Shown: piece after piece, positions 53,620 to 63,593 of the stretch
Position numbering within the stretch: position 1 is the stretch's first letter
How the letters are laid out: every line of letters starts with the position of its first letter
From: Sepiola atlantica
Taxonomy: Eukaryota; Mollusca; Cephalopoda; Sepiida; Sepiolidae
DNA: 64,000 nt
Reading direction: 5' to 3'
Assembly (NCBI GenBank): GCA_963556195.1
Contig: OY744516.1
Span: 34,895,778 to 34,959,777, forward strand
Translations under genes and position numbers: made by a program
The notes under the pieces: model-generated
The model's database searches: none
Seen by the model: the letters and a program-made list of their open reading frames with translations, nothing else
Told to the model about the DNA's origin: nothing

Positions 53620-53885
53620 TACCTGGAGCTAAACGAAACTTCCATGAGCAGAGTTTCTTTCCAAGAACTACTCATCTGTAGAACGTGGCGGTTTCCCAGC
53701 TGACTACAGCATGGCCATTTTCAAGTCCAATGTTAATAAAATTCTTGTTGAGCCGTCCTCTTAAATAATCCAATTCTGCCCAGTTTCAATCATTGTCTCC
53801 AATCCTCAAAGTGTTTGTCTCACCGTTCACTTCACTCATTAACCCTTATCCTCGGGCTTTGATAAGCGGTGATGCATTAGTATTA
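53620..53885 (+). pseudogene. LINE-B 3' end
   Basis: 'gaaacttccatgagcagagt', 'aactactcatctgtagaacg', 'atggccattttcaagtccaa' and the terminus 'cattaacccttatcctcgg' plus 'gataagcggtgatgc'. The tail is slightly shortened. Confidence 0.65.
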
Positions 53886-54092
53886 AAAAAAAAAGGGTAA
53901 ATAACTAGTGAGGGTTGAAGACATGTTGAATTTAGAAAAATGATATGAGAATGATAGTGGATGTGTAATGTGAGTCTTAAAGACAGACTTAGATCTAATG
54001 ACCTCAGAGGAAGATAAAATCTGGACAGTATAGAGAGATGTGTGCAGAAAAGGTGACTTCGATGGTATTACCATGTTGAAAGAATGGATGAG
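53886..54092 (+). pseudogene. LINE-C remnant (plus)
   Basis: 'gacctcagaggaagat', 'ctggacagtatag' and 'catgttgaaagaatggatga' are the sense counterpart of 31205-31560, ending at a (TA)n tract. Confidence 0.55.

Positions 54093-54094
<2 letters not shown>

Positions 54095-54140
<46 letters not shown>
54095..54140. repeat. (TA)n microsatellite
   Basis: Pure TA tract. Confidence 0.9.
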
Positions 54141-54143
<3 letters not shown>

Positions 54144-54221
54144 AAAACAGCTTGGATAAAAAAAACATTTTTTAAATGTAGACGGTGAAATGAAAATACA
54201 ATCAAATTAACTTATATGATG

Positions 54222-54272
54222 AGATTTTAATATTTCGTCTTTATTATTAAGACTTCATCGGAAATTAGCAAA
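54222..54272 (-). ncRNA. hammerhead-like motif 7 (Penelope style)
   Basis: Minus strand: CCGATGA (core box with U4 changed to C), an extra A, a strong stem II GTCTT/AAGAC, then GAAA and TATTA, with a possible 4-bp ATTT/AAAT stem I. It resembles minimal Penelope-type hammerheads. Activity is doubtful. Confidence 0.4.
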
Positions 54273-54489
54273 AGATGTTTTTTTTTTAACTAGTTACAAT
54301 TGAAACCATAGACATGAGATAAAGTGGAAGGGCAAATAGAAGAAAGGAAGGAAGACAAAAAAGAGGATGGTATTAAAATTCTTCTAAAAAGTAACGGCTA
54401 AGGAAAATATGTCAAATGGAAGGGGGAAAAAACAGAGCAAGAAAAGAGGTGAAATTATTCTTATTTTCTTTGTCATTACTCAAACACAA
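54273..54489. other. flank of U2-SINE
   Basis: AT-rich and A-rich, no feature. Its last 13 bases are the target duplication of the next element. Confidence 0.5.
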
Positions 54490-54833
54490 GTTTTTGGCCT
54501 TTTGGCTAAGATCAAAGTGTAGTATCTGTTCCGATGGATACTGCACCCCATAAACTTGTATTGTCTTGGCCTTCGGGGCTTGATTTACGCCGGTCTATGG
54601 GTCTGTCCTGTGCAGTTCCAGGAGGTCCACCCTCCCAGGCTTTGCCTCCTCTCTTTTGGGAGGAGTAAGTTTATCGCTTACTACCTGAGGCGCCCCTACC
54701 AGGGAATGCCGACGGGGCTGCCCAGGCAATTTTTAAACCCCACTTTCCCCGACCCGACCTTGGGTCACATCTTACTTGTGGGAGTAAGATAAAAACTGGC
54801 CTTGTGCCTAACTCCTGGAGAGGAGTAAATCAA
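54490..54833 (+). mobile_element. U2-SINE (long body), full length with target duplication
   Basis: The element is bracketed by identical 13-bp repeats 'tactcaaacacaa' (54477-54489 and 54834-54846). It starts 'gtttttggccttttggctaa' and continues 'gatcaaagtgtagtatctgt', matching the U2 snRNA 5' region nearly base for base with one or two insertions. It then has the GC-rich body of the 51-52 kb trimer and the tail 'ctggccttgtgcctaactcc'. This is a retroposed copy whose 5' end coincides with the U2 segment, so the U2 sequence is part of the element. Confidence 0.9.
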
Positions 54834-54849
54834 TACTCAAACACAAATT

Positions 54850-55230
54850 AATAGTAATTCCTAATAATCACTTATCATTCATTAAAGAGGCTTAACTACT
54901 AAAAAATAAATCAGTATACATTGTTTAATGATTAAAATAAAACCGAAAATTAAATTACTTAAAATAAAACGCTTGCTTACCTAATATATATTTATATAAC
55001 ATTTATAGCCATAGCTTGAAATTATAAGTATAAGCCTATTGAAAATAAGTAAAAAATAGATGAATAAAAAAAAAAATAACAATAATAAAACAAACTTAAG
55101 GAAACTTTTAAACTTAATGTTTAAAACTATAATGTGAAATTGAATTTTATTAGATGTAAAACAAATATTGTTGTTTTTATGTGAAAGATTAAATTGTGTT
55201 AAATACTTTTCCCATCCAATGCATGTCTAA
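54850..55230. other. AT-rich non-coding stretch
   Basis: No feature seen. Confidence 0.5.
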
Positions 55231-55234
55231 AACC

Positions 55235-55250
55235 GGGGGGGGGGGGGGGG
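55235..55250. repeat. poly(G) tract, 16 bases
   Basis: Pure G run. Confidence 0.95.
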
Positions 55251-55590
55251 TACAGGCTCTAGTGTTCATATGAAAACAGAGAAGGAAAAAGGTAGTCACG
55301 TGACTGATCTTACATGGTCAGATATTCAAATTTGTGCATATTGTCCTGTTGTCTGTTACACCTATGGGAAAAATAGTTTTTCTTTATAGTTACTAGATCT
55401 TTTTAAATATAAGATTGATGAAAGCAAAAATCTCCTACCAGTGCTAGCAGATCAAACTGTCTGAAAATACCGGCTTCCTGACCTAAAAATGCACCAAACA
55501 TTGATGTTATTGTTTTTTCCTTTCCCTTTGCAAAACACAATCATGTTCTGCAAAGCCAAAAACAAAAATATTCCTCTACAAAACAACTAA

Positions 55591-55835
55591 ACAAAACACT
55601 ATTAATAAATATTTGAAGATATAAAGAACTTGAAGCATAGAAACATTTACCAAAATGACCGGATTTGCATTAAATAACCCGAAAAAGGTTGATATGCCAT
55701 AAAATAAAACCAAACAAAACACTATTAATAAATATTTGAAGATATAAAGAACTTGAAGCATAGCAACTTTTACCAAAATGACCGGATTTGGTATTAAATA
55801 ACCCGAAAAGGGTTGATATGCCGTAAAAAAAAACA
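55591..55835 (+). repeat. 123-bp tandem duplication
   Basis: Two units starting 'acaaaacactattaataaat' at 55591 and 55714, with 'ttgaagcatag', 'aaaatgaccggatttg' and 'ggttgatatgcc' in each. A single related copy is at 4696-4795. Confidence 0.8.
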
Positions 55836-55979
55836 ATTTACCAAAATCTGAAACAAAATTGTTACCTTTTTAGCATTCAATCATATTCGTATGAAAACAA
55901 AAACAAGCAGCAGCTTAAAAATTACTGTAAATGTTAAAAGCCAAACTTAAGAGGGATCTACCACCAGACATACCAAATT

Positions 55980-56186
55980 TTCCTTGGCCTTTTCGCTAAG
56001 AGAAAAGAGTAGTATATGTTCTGATGCTACACTTCATTTTTTTCTGTCTTCGGTCAATAAAGTAGAAATACTTCTAGACTGAGGAAATTTAATTTTTTTC
56101 CCCCAATCCAGTGTTCCTTTTTGGAGAGCTGGATTAAAAACCGACCTTGTGTGTAACTCTTCTCTCGTGGGGAGGCAAGTAAATAG
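55980..56186 (+). mobile_element. U2-SINE (short body)
   Basis: Head 'ccttggccttttcgctaaga' then 'agtagtatatgttctgatgc', body 'ccagtgttcctttttggaga' and tail 'gaccttgtgtgtaactcttc' with 'tcgtggggaggcaagtaaat'. The flanks 'agacataccaaatt' (55966) and 'agacatatccaatt' (56187) agree at 12 of 14 positions, an aged target duplication. Confidence 0.75.
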
Positions 56187-56780
56187 AGACATATCCAATT
56201 ATAGAGATGCGATGTTAGCATCTAAAAAAGAATACAAAGTCAACTTATTTAAATAATAAAATGCAATTCACTGCGTAAATGTTGGTTGTGTAGGTGAGTT
56301 AGACTGAGGGTAGGTGTATGTAGAAACTGTTTAGATTCTATCATTTTCAAGATCGATGAACAATAAGTTGAAATCGCGGACGTAAATGGTAGATGACCTT
56401 CACTTCTAAATGATAATACAGATGCGTATGTTCTTATATGCAATAGCAGCCATTGCTTACACAAAAATAAGCAAAGTAAAACAACACGCTTTTCAAATAA
56501 CACATTCTTTCATTGTCTAATATTATTGAATACTAGCTGATATCCAGGGCTTTATGGAGCCCTCCAAAAAGGAGCGCGCTCCTTTTTGCTGGAGCGAAGG
56601 AGAGGAGGGCTCATTTTATATTCAGCGGGAGTGGAGCAGGAGCAACTGCATTTGGGACTAAAGAGCATTTGATTTTTTTTGTTTAAACATAAGTTTTTTA
56701 TTCAGCAATAAAAAGGAAAAGAAAAGAAAGTCTCAGAGTTTACTCTGAGTTATTTTAAAAAATTATATCTCTGGTAAATG

Positions 56781-56788
<8 letters not shown>

Positions 56789-56815
<27 letters not shown>
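56789..56815. repeat. (AG)n microsatellite
   Basis: agagagag tract inside the hAT element. Confidence 0.9.
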
Positions 56816-56817
<2 letters not shown>

Positions 56818-57054
56818 CAAAGAACGAGAGAGTTATGCTTGAAAACAGAACATTTTTACATCGACATGTTACATTTTTGGTGGGACAGTTTTCTTAAGGC
56901 AGGAGACAATTTGGGCAACAAATGTCGCCAGTGAGTCTTTGAAATTATTTTCTTAAAGATTTGAACTTTTTTCTATTTATGACAAGGATGTTTATTGCTG
57001 ATTGAATAAATAAGCCAATTTTTCTTTTATTTTGTGTTTTAAAATAAAGAATTT

Positions 57055-57640
57055 TAGGTTTAATTATACTATAGAGGCCGTTGGATTTTCTCGCTTATTT
57101 CGCTCGTTATTCACCCAAAATGTTCGATAAAATCGATTTTTAGGGTGAAATGGTACATATTGTCCTGACAAAAAATTATAATTTATTTTATAGCATATAT
57201 CAAATTGAACTTTTATGCCACATTTTTACCTGTCGTCTTTTCGGCGACATTTTGTTATTCCTACATTCACGACTAGTATGTTTTAACCTTTTCATGTTTG
57301 TGTTTAAATTCGTTAAATTCCGTTAAAACTTGCTTTTGTAAATAGAATGTTCAAAGTTTGTTTTTGTGTGTAATAAAATGTTAAAGCAGAAAAAATATCT
57401 TTAGTCCAAGGAAAAAATATCTTTAGTCCAAGGAACAAAACAATAAAAACCAACATGGCTGCCAGCGATTAAAACCTGGAATTAAAGTTAGATTCTCAAC
57501 ACTTTAAAAAGTAAATGAGAATTTTATTTCAAAACCAAAAATATAATCAAGACCAACAATCAGTTTCATCCAAAATTTGAGCAAATACCAAGCGAAATGA
57601 GCGAAAGAAAACAGCGGTCCCTATTCTACAATTAAACCGA
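57055..57640. mobile_element. foldback nested in the hAT element
   Basis: Terminal inverted repeats of about 48 bp: 'gtttaattatactatagagg' with 'cgcttatttcgctcg' on the left, and 'gcgaaatgagcgaaagaaaa' with 'ctattctacaattaaac' on the right. A 19-bp direct repeat 'atctttagtccaagga' lies at about 57397-57435. Confidence 0.6.
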
Positions 57641-59454
57641 TGTTTAAACTTAATTAAATTAAAGACAATATCTTAAATTTTAATTTAAAAAAGCAAATAA
57701 TTAGACTTTCTGACTAATTTATTGTCTTTTTAGAACCGAAAGTAGATTAGATATCTTTCTTTATCTTACAATATCTATTATCGAATATTAAAATTGTAAA
57801 CAGTTTGTTTTTGTTAGAGATTTAAAATATAGACGTTCTCACCTTTTTTATTCAAATTTTTAATTTTAATAAATGTTTTTGCCCGACCTAGGAAAACTTG
57901 CTCCAGTTAATTTTTCGGGGGAGGAAAATTTGACCCAGTATTTTATCATCTCCCGGTCTAGGTCAGATATTTTGTATGAAATTTTAAGACATTAAATGGA
58001 TCTCTGAATTGATTATTGACAATTTATTGATATTTTTTGGCCAACTTATGAAAAATATTTTCTTTATTCAATCTTTAAAAACTAAACTTCATTGTTTTTT
58101 TTTTCTGCCCCAAATTGTACTATTGAAAAAATGGATAAATCGATTTGTTTTAAAGTACTTGCGCGTTTCTCTGTGGTAAATAATAATATACATTATACAA
58201 TATATTTACGTTCGTAAAAAAAACAAATATTAAACAACACAACGATTAATGTTGCCTTGGCTGTCTCTCCTCTCCCAGAGAAATGTTTTCTTTAAAAAGA
58301 AAATAATCACTAATAATGTTTAAAAGTAAAACTTTATTTACTTAAAACAAATGTAAATTCCCTTTCAAAATAAATAGAAAAAATATCGGGTCAAATTTTC
58401 CTTTCCTGAAAAAATAGGTTGTTAATGTAATGAAAATTAAAATTGTTTTAAAATACTTTGGGGATTTTTCTATTTCTATTTTATACCCCAGGAAACGAAA
58501 ATTTACGTATAATCCTATACTTCGTCCGACATGTTCTCCTATAACTCTCAAAATATTAGCGAGATTTTGTCAAATATTATCTTACGGTTTTACACTTAAA
58601 GTGACATCCCCACTCATATTGATAAGATCCTTTGACGCCCACCCCTGTGCTTCGACCACTCATTGGCAGAATAGAACGTTTATGAAAGAAGGTATATTTT
58701 CATTATGGAGCGCTAAAAAAGAGCCGCTCCTTTTTTATAGGAGTTGGAGCAGGAGCAGCTCCTCTTTGAAAATGGGGAACATGAGAGGAGCCAGCTCCAA
58801 TTTTAGTGGAGCGCATAAAGTCCTGCTGATATCCCTATTTATGCTGATATCTTTTGCTATCTTGTGGATGTGTTGAGTGCTGGAGGTGGTTGTGAGTTGA
58901 CTTTAATCACGATGAAACTCTGGACTGGCTTGCTGCAATTGAGTTGAAGGTCTAAAAAGACGCAAGAAGATGATTTTAATACAAAATAATCCGTAATTTC
59001 CTCCCTGAAACTTGAAAATAACCATGTTTAAATTAAAATGTTAAAGTAAAGTGAAGAAAAATTTTCAAAAAATATTTATTAGTAAAAAAAATATATTTTG
59101 TTTTTTAATTATTAGATTTTTTTTAAAGCCATGAAACAACGTGATTTTATTTACTTCAACGCAGAAAAACACAACTATTCTTTTTGAATTATTGTTTTTT
59201 TTTTTTTTTTAATATTAAAATTGCTGTCGAATAATGTTTCACTGTTCTATTGATTAATAAGGCAAATAATAAAATGTCTTCTTTCGAAACCATTATTCAA
59301 GTATCAGGAAGTTTCATCAGATGTCCTGCTAGCTTGGCAGGCCGAGAGCAGGTTTACAGCGTTTCCACAAATATTAGATTGGAACTGATTGATATGCAAA
59401 CGCCGCTCGGAGCACTCTTCATTTCTTAGAGTTCAAAATCTACTTCAAAATATA

Positions 59455-59524
59455 GTGGGGAGAGGGTGATCTCTTCTGTTCATTACAGCCCCTCCCTCAC
59501 AGGAAAGACGTTGCTAGTCTTGCT

Positions 59525-59585
<61 letters not shown>

Positions 59586-59985
59586 TATCATTATTGAGCT
59601 TCAATCTCTGGTTCCTCCTTGTAAAACATTCACAGCAAGAGCTCGTTTTTATACCACAATGAAAACAACTTTCCTTTCTTCCTCCGTGCGCCTAGTGCCA
59701 AGCAGAATTTCCACAAACAGAGCTTCTTCGCAAGGACTTCCCGTCTGTGGAACACATTACCACATGACTGTTTACCTGCAGATTACAACATGGTCGTCTT
59801 CAAATCCAATGTTAACAGATTCTTGCCATAAACCGTCCCCATAAGTAATCAAACTTAGTCCATTCAATTAATCATTTTCAATCCTCTCATAATATTCTTC
59901 ATCTCTCAACTGACACTCATTCCATTTCAATAACCCTTAACCTCGAGTGGCATTTGACCTTGATAAGTGGTAACACATTAGTAAA
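59455..59985 (+). pseudogene. LINE-B 3' end with (TC)n expansion
   Basis: 'gggtgatctcttctgttcat', a (TC)n tract at 59528-59582, then 'cattattgagcttcaatctc', 'cttcccgtctgtggaacaca', 'gtcgtcttcaaatccaatgt' and the LINE-B terminus 'aacccttaacctcgagtgg'. The long microsatellite grew within the element. Confidence 0.7.
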
Positions 59986-60021
59986 CAAAAACAAAAACAT
60001 TTTAAAGTTTCAAACTCCCTG

Positions 60022-60236
60022 AATTGGCCTTTCGGCTAGGATCAAAGTGTAGTATCTGTTCTGATGATACACTTGGTCTATTCTGTCCTTGGTCAGTTAA
60101 GGAGAAATCCTTCTAGACTGAGGCAATTTTTATTTTTGTTCTAATCCAGAGTGCCCCCTTTTGGAAGTTGGATTTTCCCCACATTAAAAACCGACCTTAT
60201 GTCAAACTTTGTCCTCGTGGGGAGGCAAGTAAATAG
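60022..60236 (+). mobile_element. U2-SINE (short body) with target duplication
   Basis: Bracketed by the 10-bp repeat 'aaactccctg' (60012-60021 and 60237-60246). Head 'aattggcctttcggctagga' then 'tcaaagtgtagtatctgttc', body 'aatccagagtgcccccttt' and tail 'gaccttatgtcaaactttg' with 'gtggggaggcaagtaaat'. It is the cleanest short-subfamily copy and about 215 bp long. Confidence 0.85.
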
Positions 60237-60382
60237 AAACTCCCTGTATTTCTGAAAGAGCATCCTTCAAAAGCTAAAGTGATGAGCTGCTATTGTCTTT
60301 GACATTTAAGATAAGCAAACAAGAACATAAGTTAGTTGTGAGACTGCATACCTCCGGCTGACAACATAAGGATGGTTTAAAG

Positions 60383-60968
60383 CAGGGGCGGGAAACCTCC
60401 GGCCCGCGGGCCGGAGGTGGCCCGCGAAGGCTTAGCGTCCGACCCGCCACCCTGCTATGCTTTATTATGCAATCCGGCCCGCGGACCTCCCAGTAAACCT
60501 CATATCATTTTGTGACATAGACGGAAAATACTTTCAATTAAGATTTACAGTGGGATAAAAATGTATAAATATCAGCGCGCGATGATGCATTATATTTCAT
60601 TTTTCATTAACTATTAATTTCAAATCCTTGAAAAGAAAGAGAAAAAGGCAAAGAGGAAACTAGAGACGAGGAAAGGGCATGACACTTAGAACTTATGTGA
60701 GGTGTGTCAAAACGAATGCTGGATCAACTTGCTACTTCTCCGTCATTTTTTTTTATGATTCCAAAATGACTCGGCATCTTTTATAACATCACATACAGAA
60801 GTCTCTTGAGAAAAATATCAGATTTGTAGAGCGTTTAATGCAATTTTTGTACAATTTATTCATGTAAACAAAATATAGTAATTCTGAGATTTCGTTTTTC
60901 ACTCCGGCCCGCGATCTCCATCCAAAAGTCTCATCTGGCCCTCACTCTGAAAAGGTTGCCCGCCCCTG
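60383..60968. mobile_element. non-autonomous hAT element, 586 bp
   Basis: The 16-bp terminal inverted repeats 'caggggcgggaaacct' and (right end) 'aggttgcccgcccctg' differ at one base. The flanking 8-mers are 'gtttaaag' and 'gtctaaag', one mismatch. Subterminal 'cggcccgcgggcc' is typical of a widespread group of hAT elements. No transposase. Confidence 0.85.
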
Positions 60969-60979
60969 GTCTAAAGTTT

Positions 60980-61775
60980 TATCTGAGCTCTACTTCTCCA
61001 TACTGCATGAAGTATTCCCGAAGTTATACCATGGAAATGTTGATAACACAAAACTTATTTTTCTGATCAGGCCGAAATTTTGCATGGCGCTTACTGTTAT
61101 CAAAGCACATCAGATCCATACATCAAATTTGGACAAATCTGAAGTTGAAATTCCGTCAAAATTTCAACCGTAACTGAACTTTTCACGATCAAGATCATAT
61201 AAGATACAAACGTCACTGGCTATAATGTGGGCCAAGTAGTGAGTCTCTACAATAAATAAGACTCAGTAGGTGGCATTAATAGTAAATTAAAAAAATAATG
61301 CGTAAGTAATGTAGAGGCGAGAAACACATGCACATACACACGAAAAGTGGTCACACAATTTTAATAATATAGAGTTGATATTTTAATATATATAACAATA
61401 AATATTTAAACACTTTACTGCAGTTTCACTGTAAATCCGATGTTAGATGTGTATTCCTATCCTACACGTCTGCATGTATTAGAATGCAAGCTCAAACTAG
61501 CCGTTAAATTCCCAATGCCAATTTTTCAAATTTATTTGGCATGACACGAGCTCATAAAGTTATCTTCACTTACGACGTGAGAATATTCTTACATGCGATT
61601 AAATATGAAATCTACAGATAAAGATTTATACATCTTTTTTTTGTTGTTTAAAATTATATTGTAATTAATTACGGTGTTGTGTTTTTTTTATCTAAATTAT
61701 CTCTGATACGATTTGTTCCCATGCCAATCATGAAACACTATGGATAAAGTTATACTTTTCTGTTTAAAATTACGT
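60980..61775. other. non-coding stretch
   Basis: No gene or element recognised. Confidence 0.45.
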
Positions 61776-61779
61776 TATT

Positions 61780-62085
61780 TATTTTTCTATCTAAATTATC
61801 TCTAATGAATACATGCAAAAGTTTTTTTCATTCATCACTCTTATATTACCATCAAAACTGTACACTGTTATGTCAATCAATAATACAATATAATGCTTTG
61901 AAATACGGTATATATAGTACTGCCGAAAGACCCAAAGATCCCTTTATCTGTCTAATTTGCGTAACTACTTTTTAAACAGTTTATAATAAATTAATGTTTG
62001 GTATTATTTATTTGTAATTTTATTGTGCTATTTTTTCCTATATATCTGCAAAAGTTTTGTCAATATTAACAGTAATTAATTAAAG
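61780..62085 (-). repeat. interspersed repeat X, uninterrupted copy
   Basis: Complementary to 50820-51072 plus 52118-52215, but with 'gtattattgattgacataac' where the other copy holds the SINE trimer. It therefore acts as an empty site for that insertion. Confidence 0.65.
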
Positions 62086-62094
62086 TGAACCAAC

Positions 62095-62240
62095 TACCGA
62101 TCCTCTCCGGTATTGCCCCACCCGCTATCCGACGAGAAGCGACTGTCTTGGCACTGTCACGCAAGGCCAAGATCGACAAGAGGCATCTGCTCCACGACAT
62201 CATGAGCAAACCCCCTCCACTAGTAGGCTTTTGATGATCA
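62095..62240 (+). pseudogene. retroelement polyprotein fragment
   Basis: Translates to 'ISGIAPPAIRREATVLALSR' followed by 'KAKIDKRHLLHDIM', a segment resembling the region between RT and C-terminus in some non-LTR proteins. Short and without neighbouring domains. Confidence 0.4.
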
Positions 62241-62569
62241 ACCATCGCTTCTTGGCATCTGTTTTAGATTTGGACCGAACTTCTGAAAATGTATCTCAAT
62301 CCTGTAGCCAACCTCATTGACAGTGCTACAAGTGAATGGAAAGCGATTTATTTTTTGCGATATGCAGGTAGGTTCAGCAGAGTTGTCCACTGTCGCCTCT
62401 ACTTTATGTCCTTGCATTGGAGCAGCTACTTCACAGGCTAATGGACGAGGCAGCAAGTACTAGGAATTACTCTTCCTGGTTGGGCTTCACATTTCCTTGT
62501 ATGTCATTATGCCATATAGAGAGGGTTTAATGGACATGCCCAATCATCTACAGTGAAACAGTTCCGAAG

Positions 62570-62965
62570 AAGAAATGCCTGAGCATGACTTCTTCCACTG
62601 TGAAAAAGTATGCCCGTTTTGGAGTTCAGTTAATGAGGTGACGGCTCGTATTGTTCTCGGACAGTTGATACTGCCGGATGTAGCATACGTGTAGACAACA
62701 TTGATTCACCATAGTCTAAGGAGAAACGAATGGTGTTTCTTTTGATCCCGGCCATAGCAAGAATGATGGTATACATGATACGACAGAAAGAATTCTATGG
62801 AGATGCATCTTTTTCTTAAAGGAATCTGATTTTATTCTTTAAGCATCAGCTTAAGGTTAAAATCAGATTTGATAGGAAAATATTGCATTCCATAGAGTTT
62901 GACAAAAATGGATAAAGGTGGAAAGGCTTGTCATAAGAACAGGAGCTAAGTGGGAGTATATGTTC
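62570..62965 (+). pseudogene. L1/Tx1-like C-terminal fragment
   Basis: In broken frames: 'EHDFFHCEKVCPFWSSVNEV', 'IPAIARMMVYMIRQKEF', 'RNLILFFKHQLKVKIRFDRK'. This matches the C-terminal pattern 'EHxFxxC.xVxPFW' ... 'xLxLFFxHQLRVKIRxDRxR' that I recall from L1/Tx1-type retrotransposon proteins. At least two frameshifts and stops. Upstream RT not seen. Confidence 0.5.
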
Positions 62966-63239
62966 GCTGTATGTGGTCTGTGTACTGCAAGACTAACCAG
63001 CTTAAGTTAAAATAGATTCTTAATTGGTGAAATGAATGAATCCTGTCCCACTATTTCGTGTTCTTAGATCTTTCCAAGATTCCAACTTCTCACATTTTGT
63101 TACACCTTGACCTCTGTTATGTTTTCATCTTTGAAGAACTGTATACCAGCCCATAGTCCAGCTTAAGAAACCCATTCTCACGAGAAATCGACTTGCTTGC
63201 TGATAGCCCCAAAACGCTAGATGTTCTACATTGAGAGAT

Positions 63240-63260
63240 GGGGGGGGGGGGGGGGGGGGG
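63240..63260. repeat. poly(G) tract, 21 bases
   Basis: The longest pure G run in the window. Confidence 0.95.
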
Positions 63261-63522
63261 TTGACTAACTTGCTCCTGATTTTTTAATTATTTTTTTAGT
63301 AATTTTCCATCCCTACCTATATCGATAACATTTTAAATAAATAAATAAATTGTTAAATGGTGAGATATATTTTAAGTAGAGCAGCCCAAAGTGAATGTGG
63401 TATTGTGGAGATTGCAAGTGTTGGTGTGATGGATAATTGAATAGGCTCAATGGTGTTGTCAGTACACAATGGATCAAGAATGCATCTAGTTAAGAATAAG
63501 ATAGTCAGTGAAAGACTACCGA

Positions 63523-63536
63523 CCCCCCCCCCCCCC
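63523..63536. repeat. poly(C) tract, 14 bases
   Basis: Pure C run. Confidence 0.95.
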
Positions 63537-63542
63537 ACCAAC

Positions 63543-63575
63543 AATTTCATGGCCTTGTGTCTAATTGAAATTTTA
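63543..63575 (+). mobile_element. SINE tail fragment
   Basis: 'ggccttgtgtctaatt' matches the shared 3' tail of the U2- and tRNA-headed SINEs. The downstream 'ggaggtaaat' part is not preserved. Confidence 0.4.
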
Positions 63576-63593
63576 TAATAAACGATAAGAATA

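Larger units (their letters stand above)
56545..58825. mobile_element. non-autonomous hAT element, 2.28 kb
   Basis: Ends with 'cagggctttatg' on the left and the complement of 'caggactttatg' on the right, flanked by a perfect 8-bp duplication 'ctgatatc' (56537-56544 and 58826-58833). Subterminal 'ggagc' and 'gctcc' motifs are dense at both ends, as in many hAT elements. No transposase is recognised inside. A second foldback is nested at about 57055-57640. Confidence 0.8.

Noticed and set aside
54490..54540. A functional U2 snRNA gene
   Set aside because: Only the first ~50 nt of U2 are present, followed at once by unrelated SINE body and a target duplication.
54556..54792. 78-codon open frame, and a similar one at 51145-51330 on the minus strand
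   Set aside because: They lie within the GC-rich body of the U2-SINE. The three tandem units do not keep them intact.
58430..58876. 148-codon open frame at the right end of the hAT element
   Set aside because: It runs through the terminal inverted repeat into flanking DNA and shows no transposase motif.
62238..62456. Retroviral-type protease on the minus strand ('VDNSAEPTCIS')
   Set aside because: The D-S/T-G active site is not present and no flanking gag or RT is seen.
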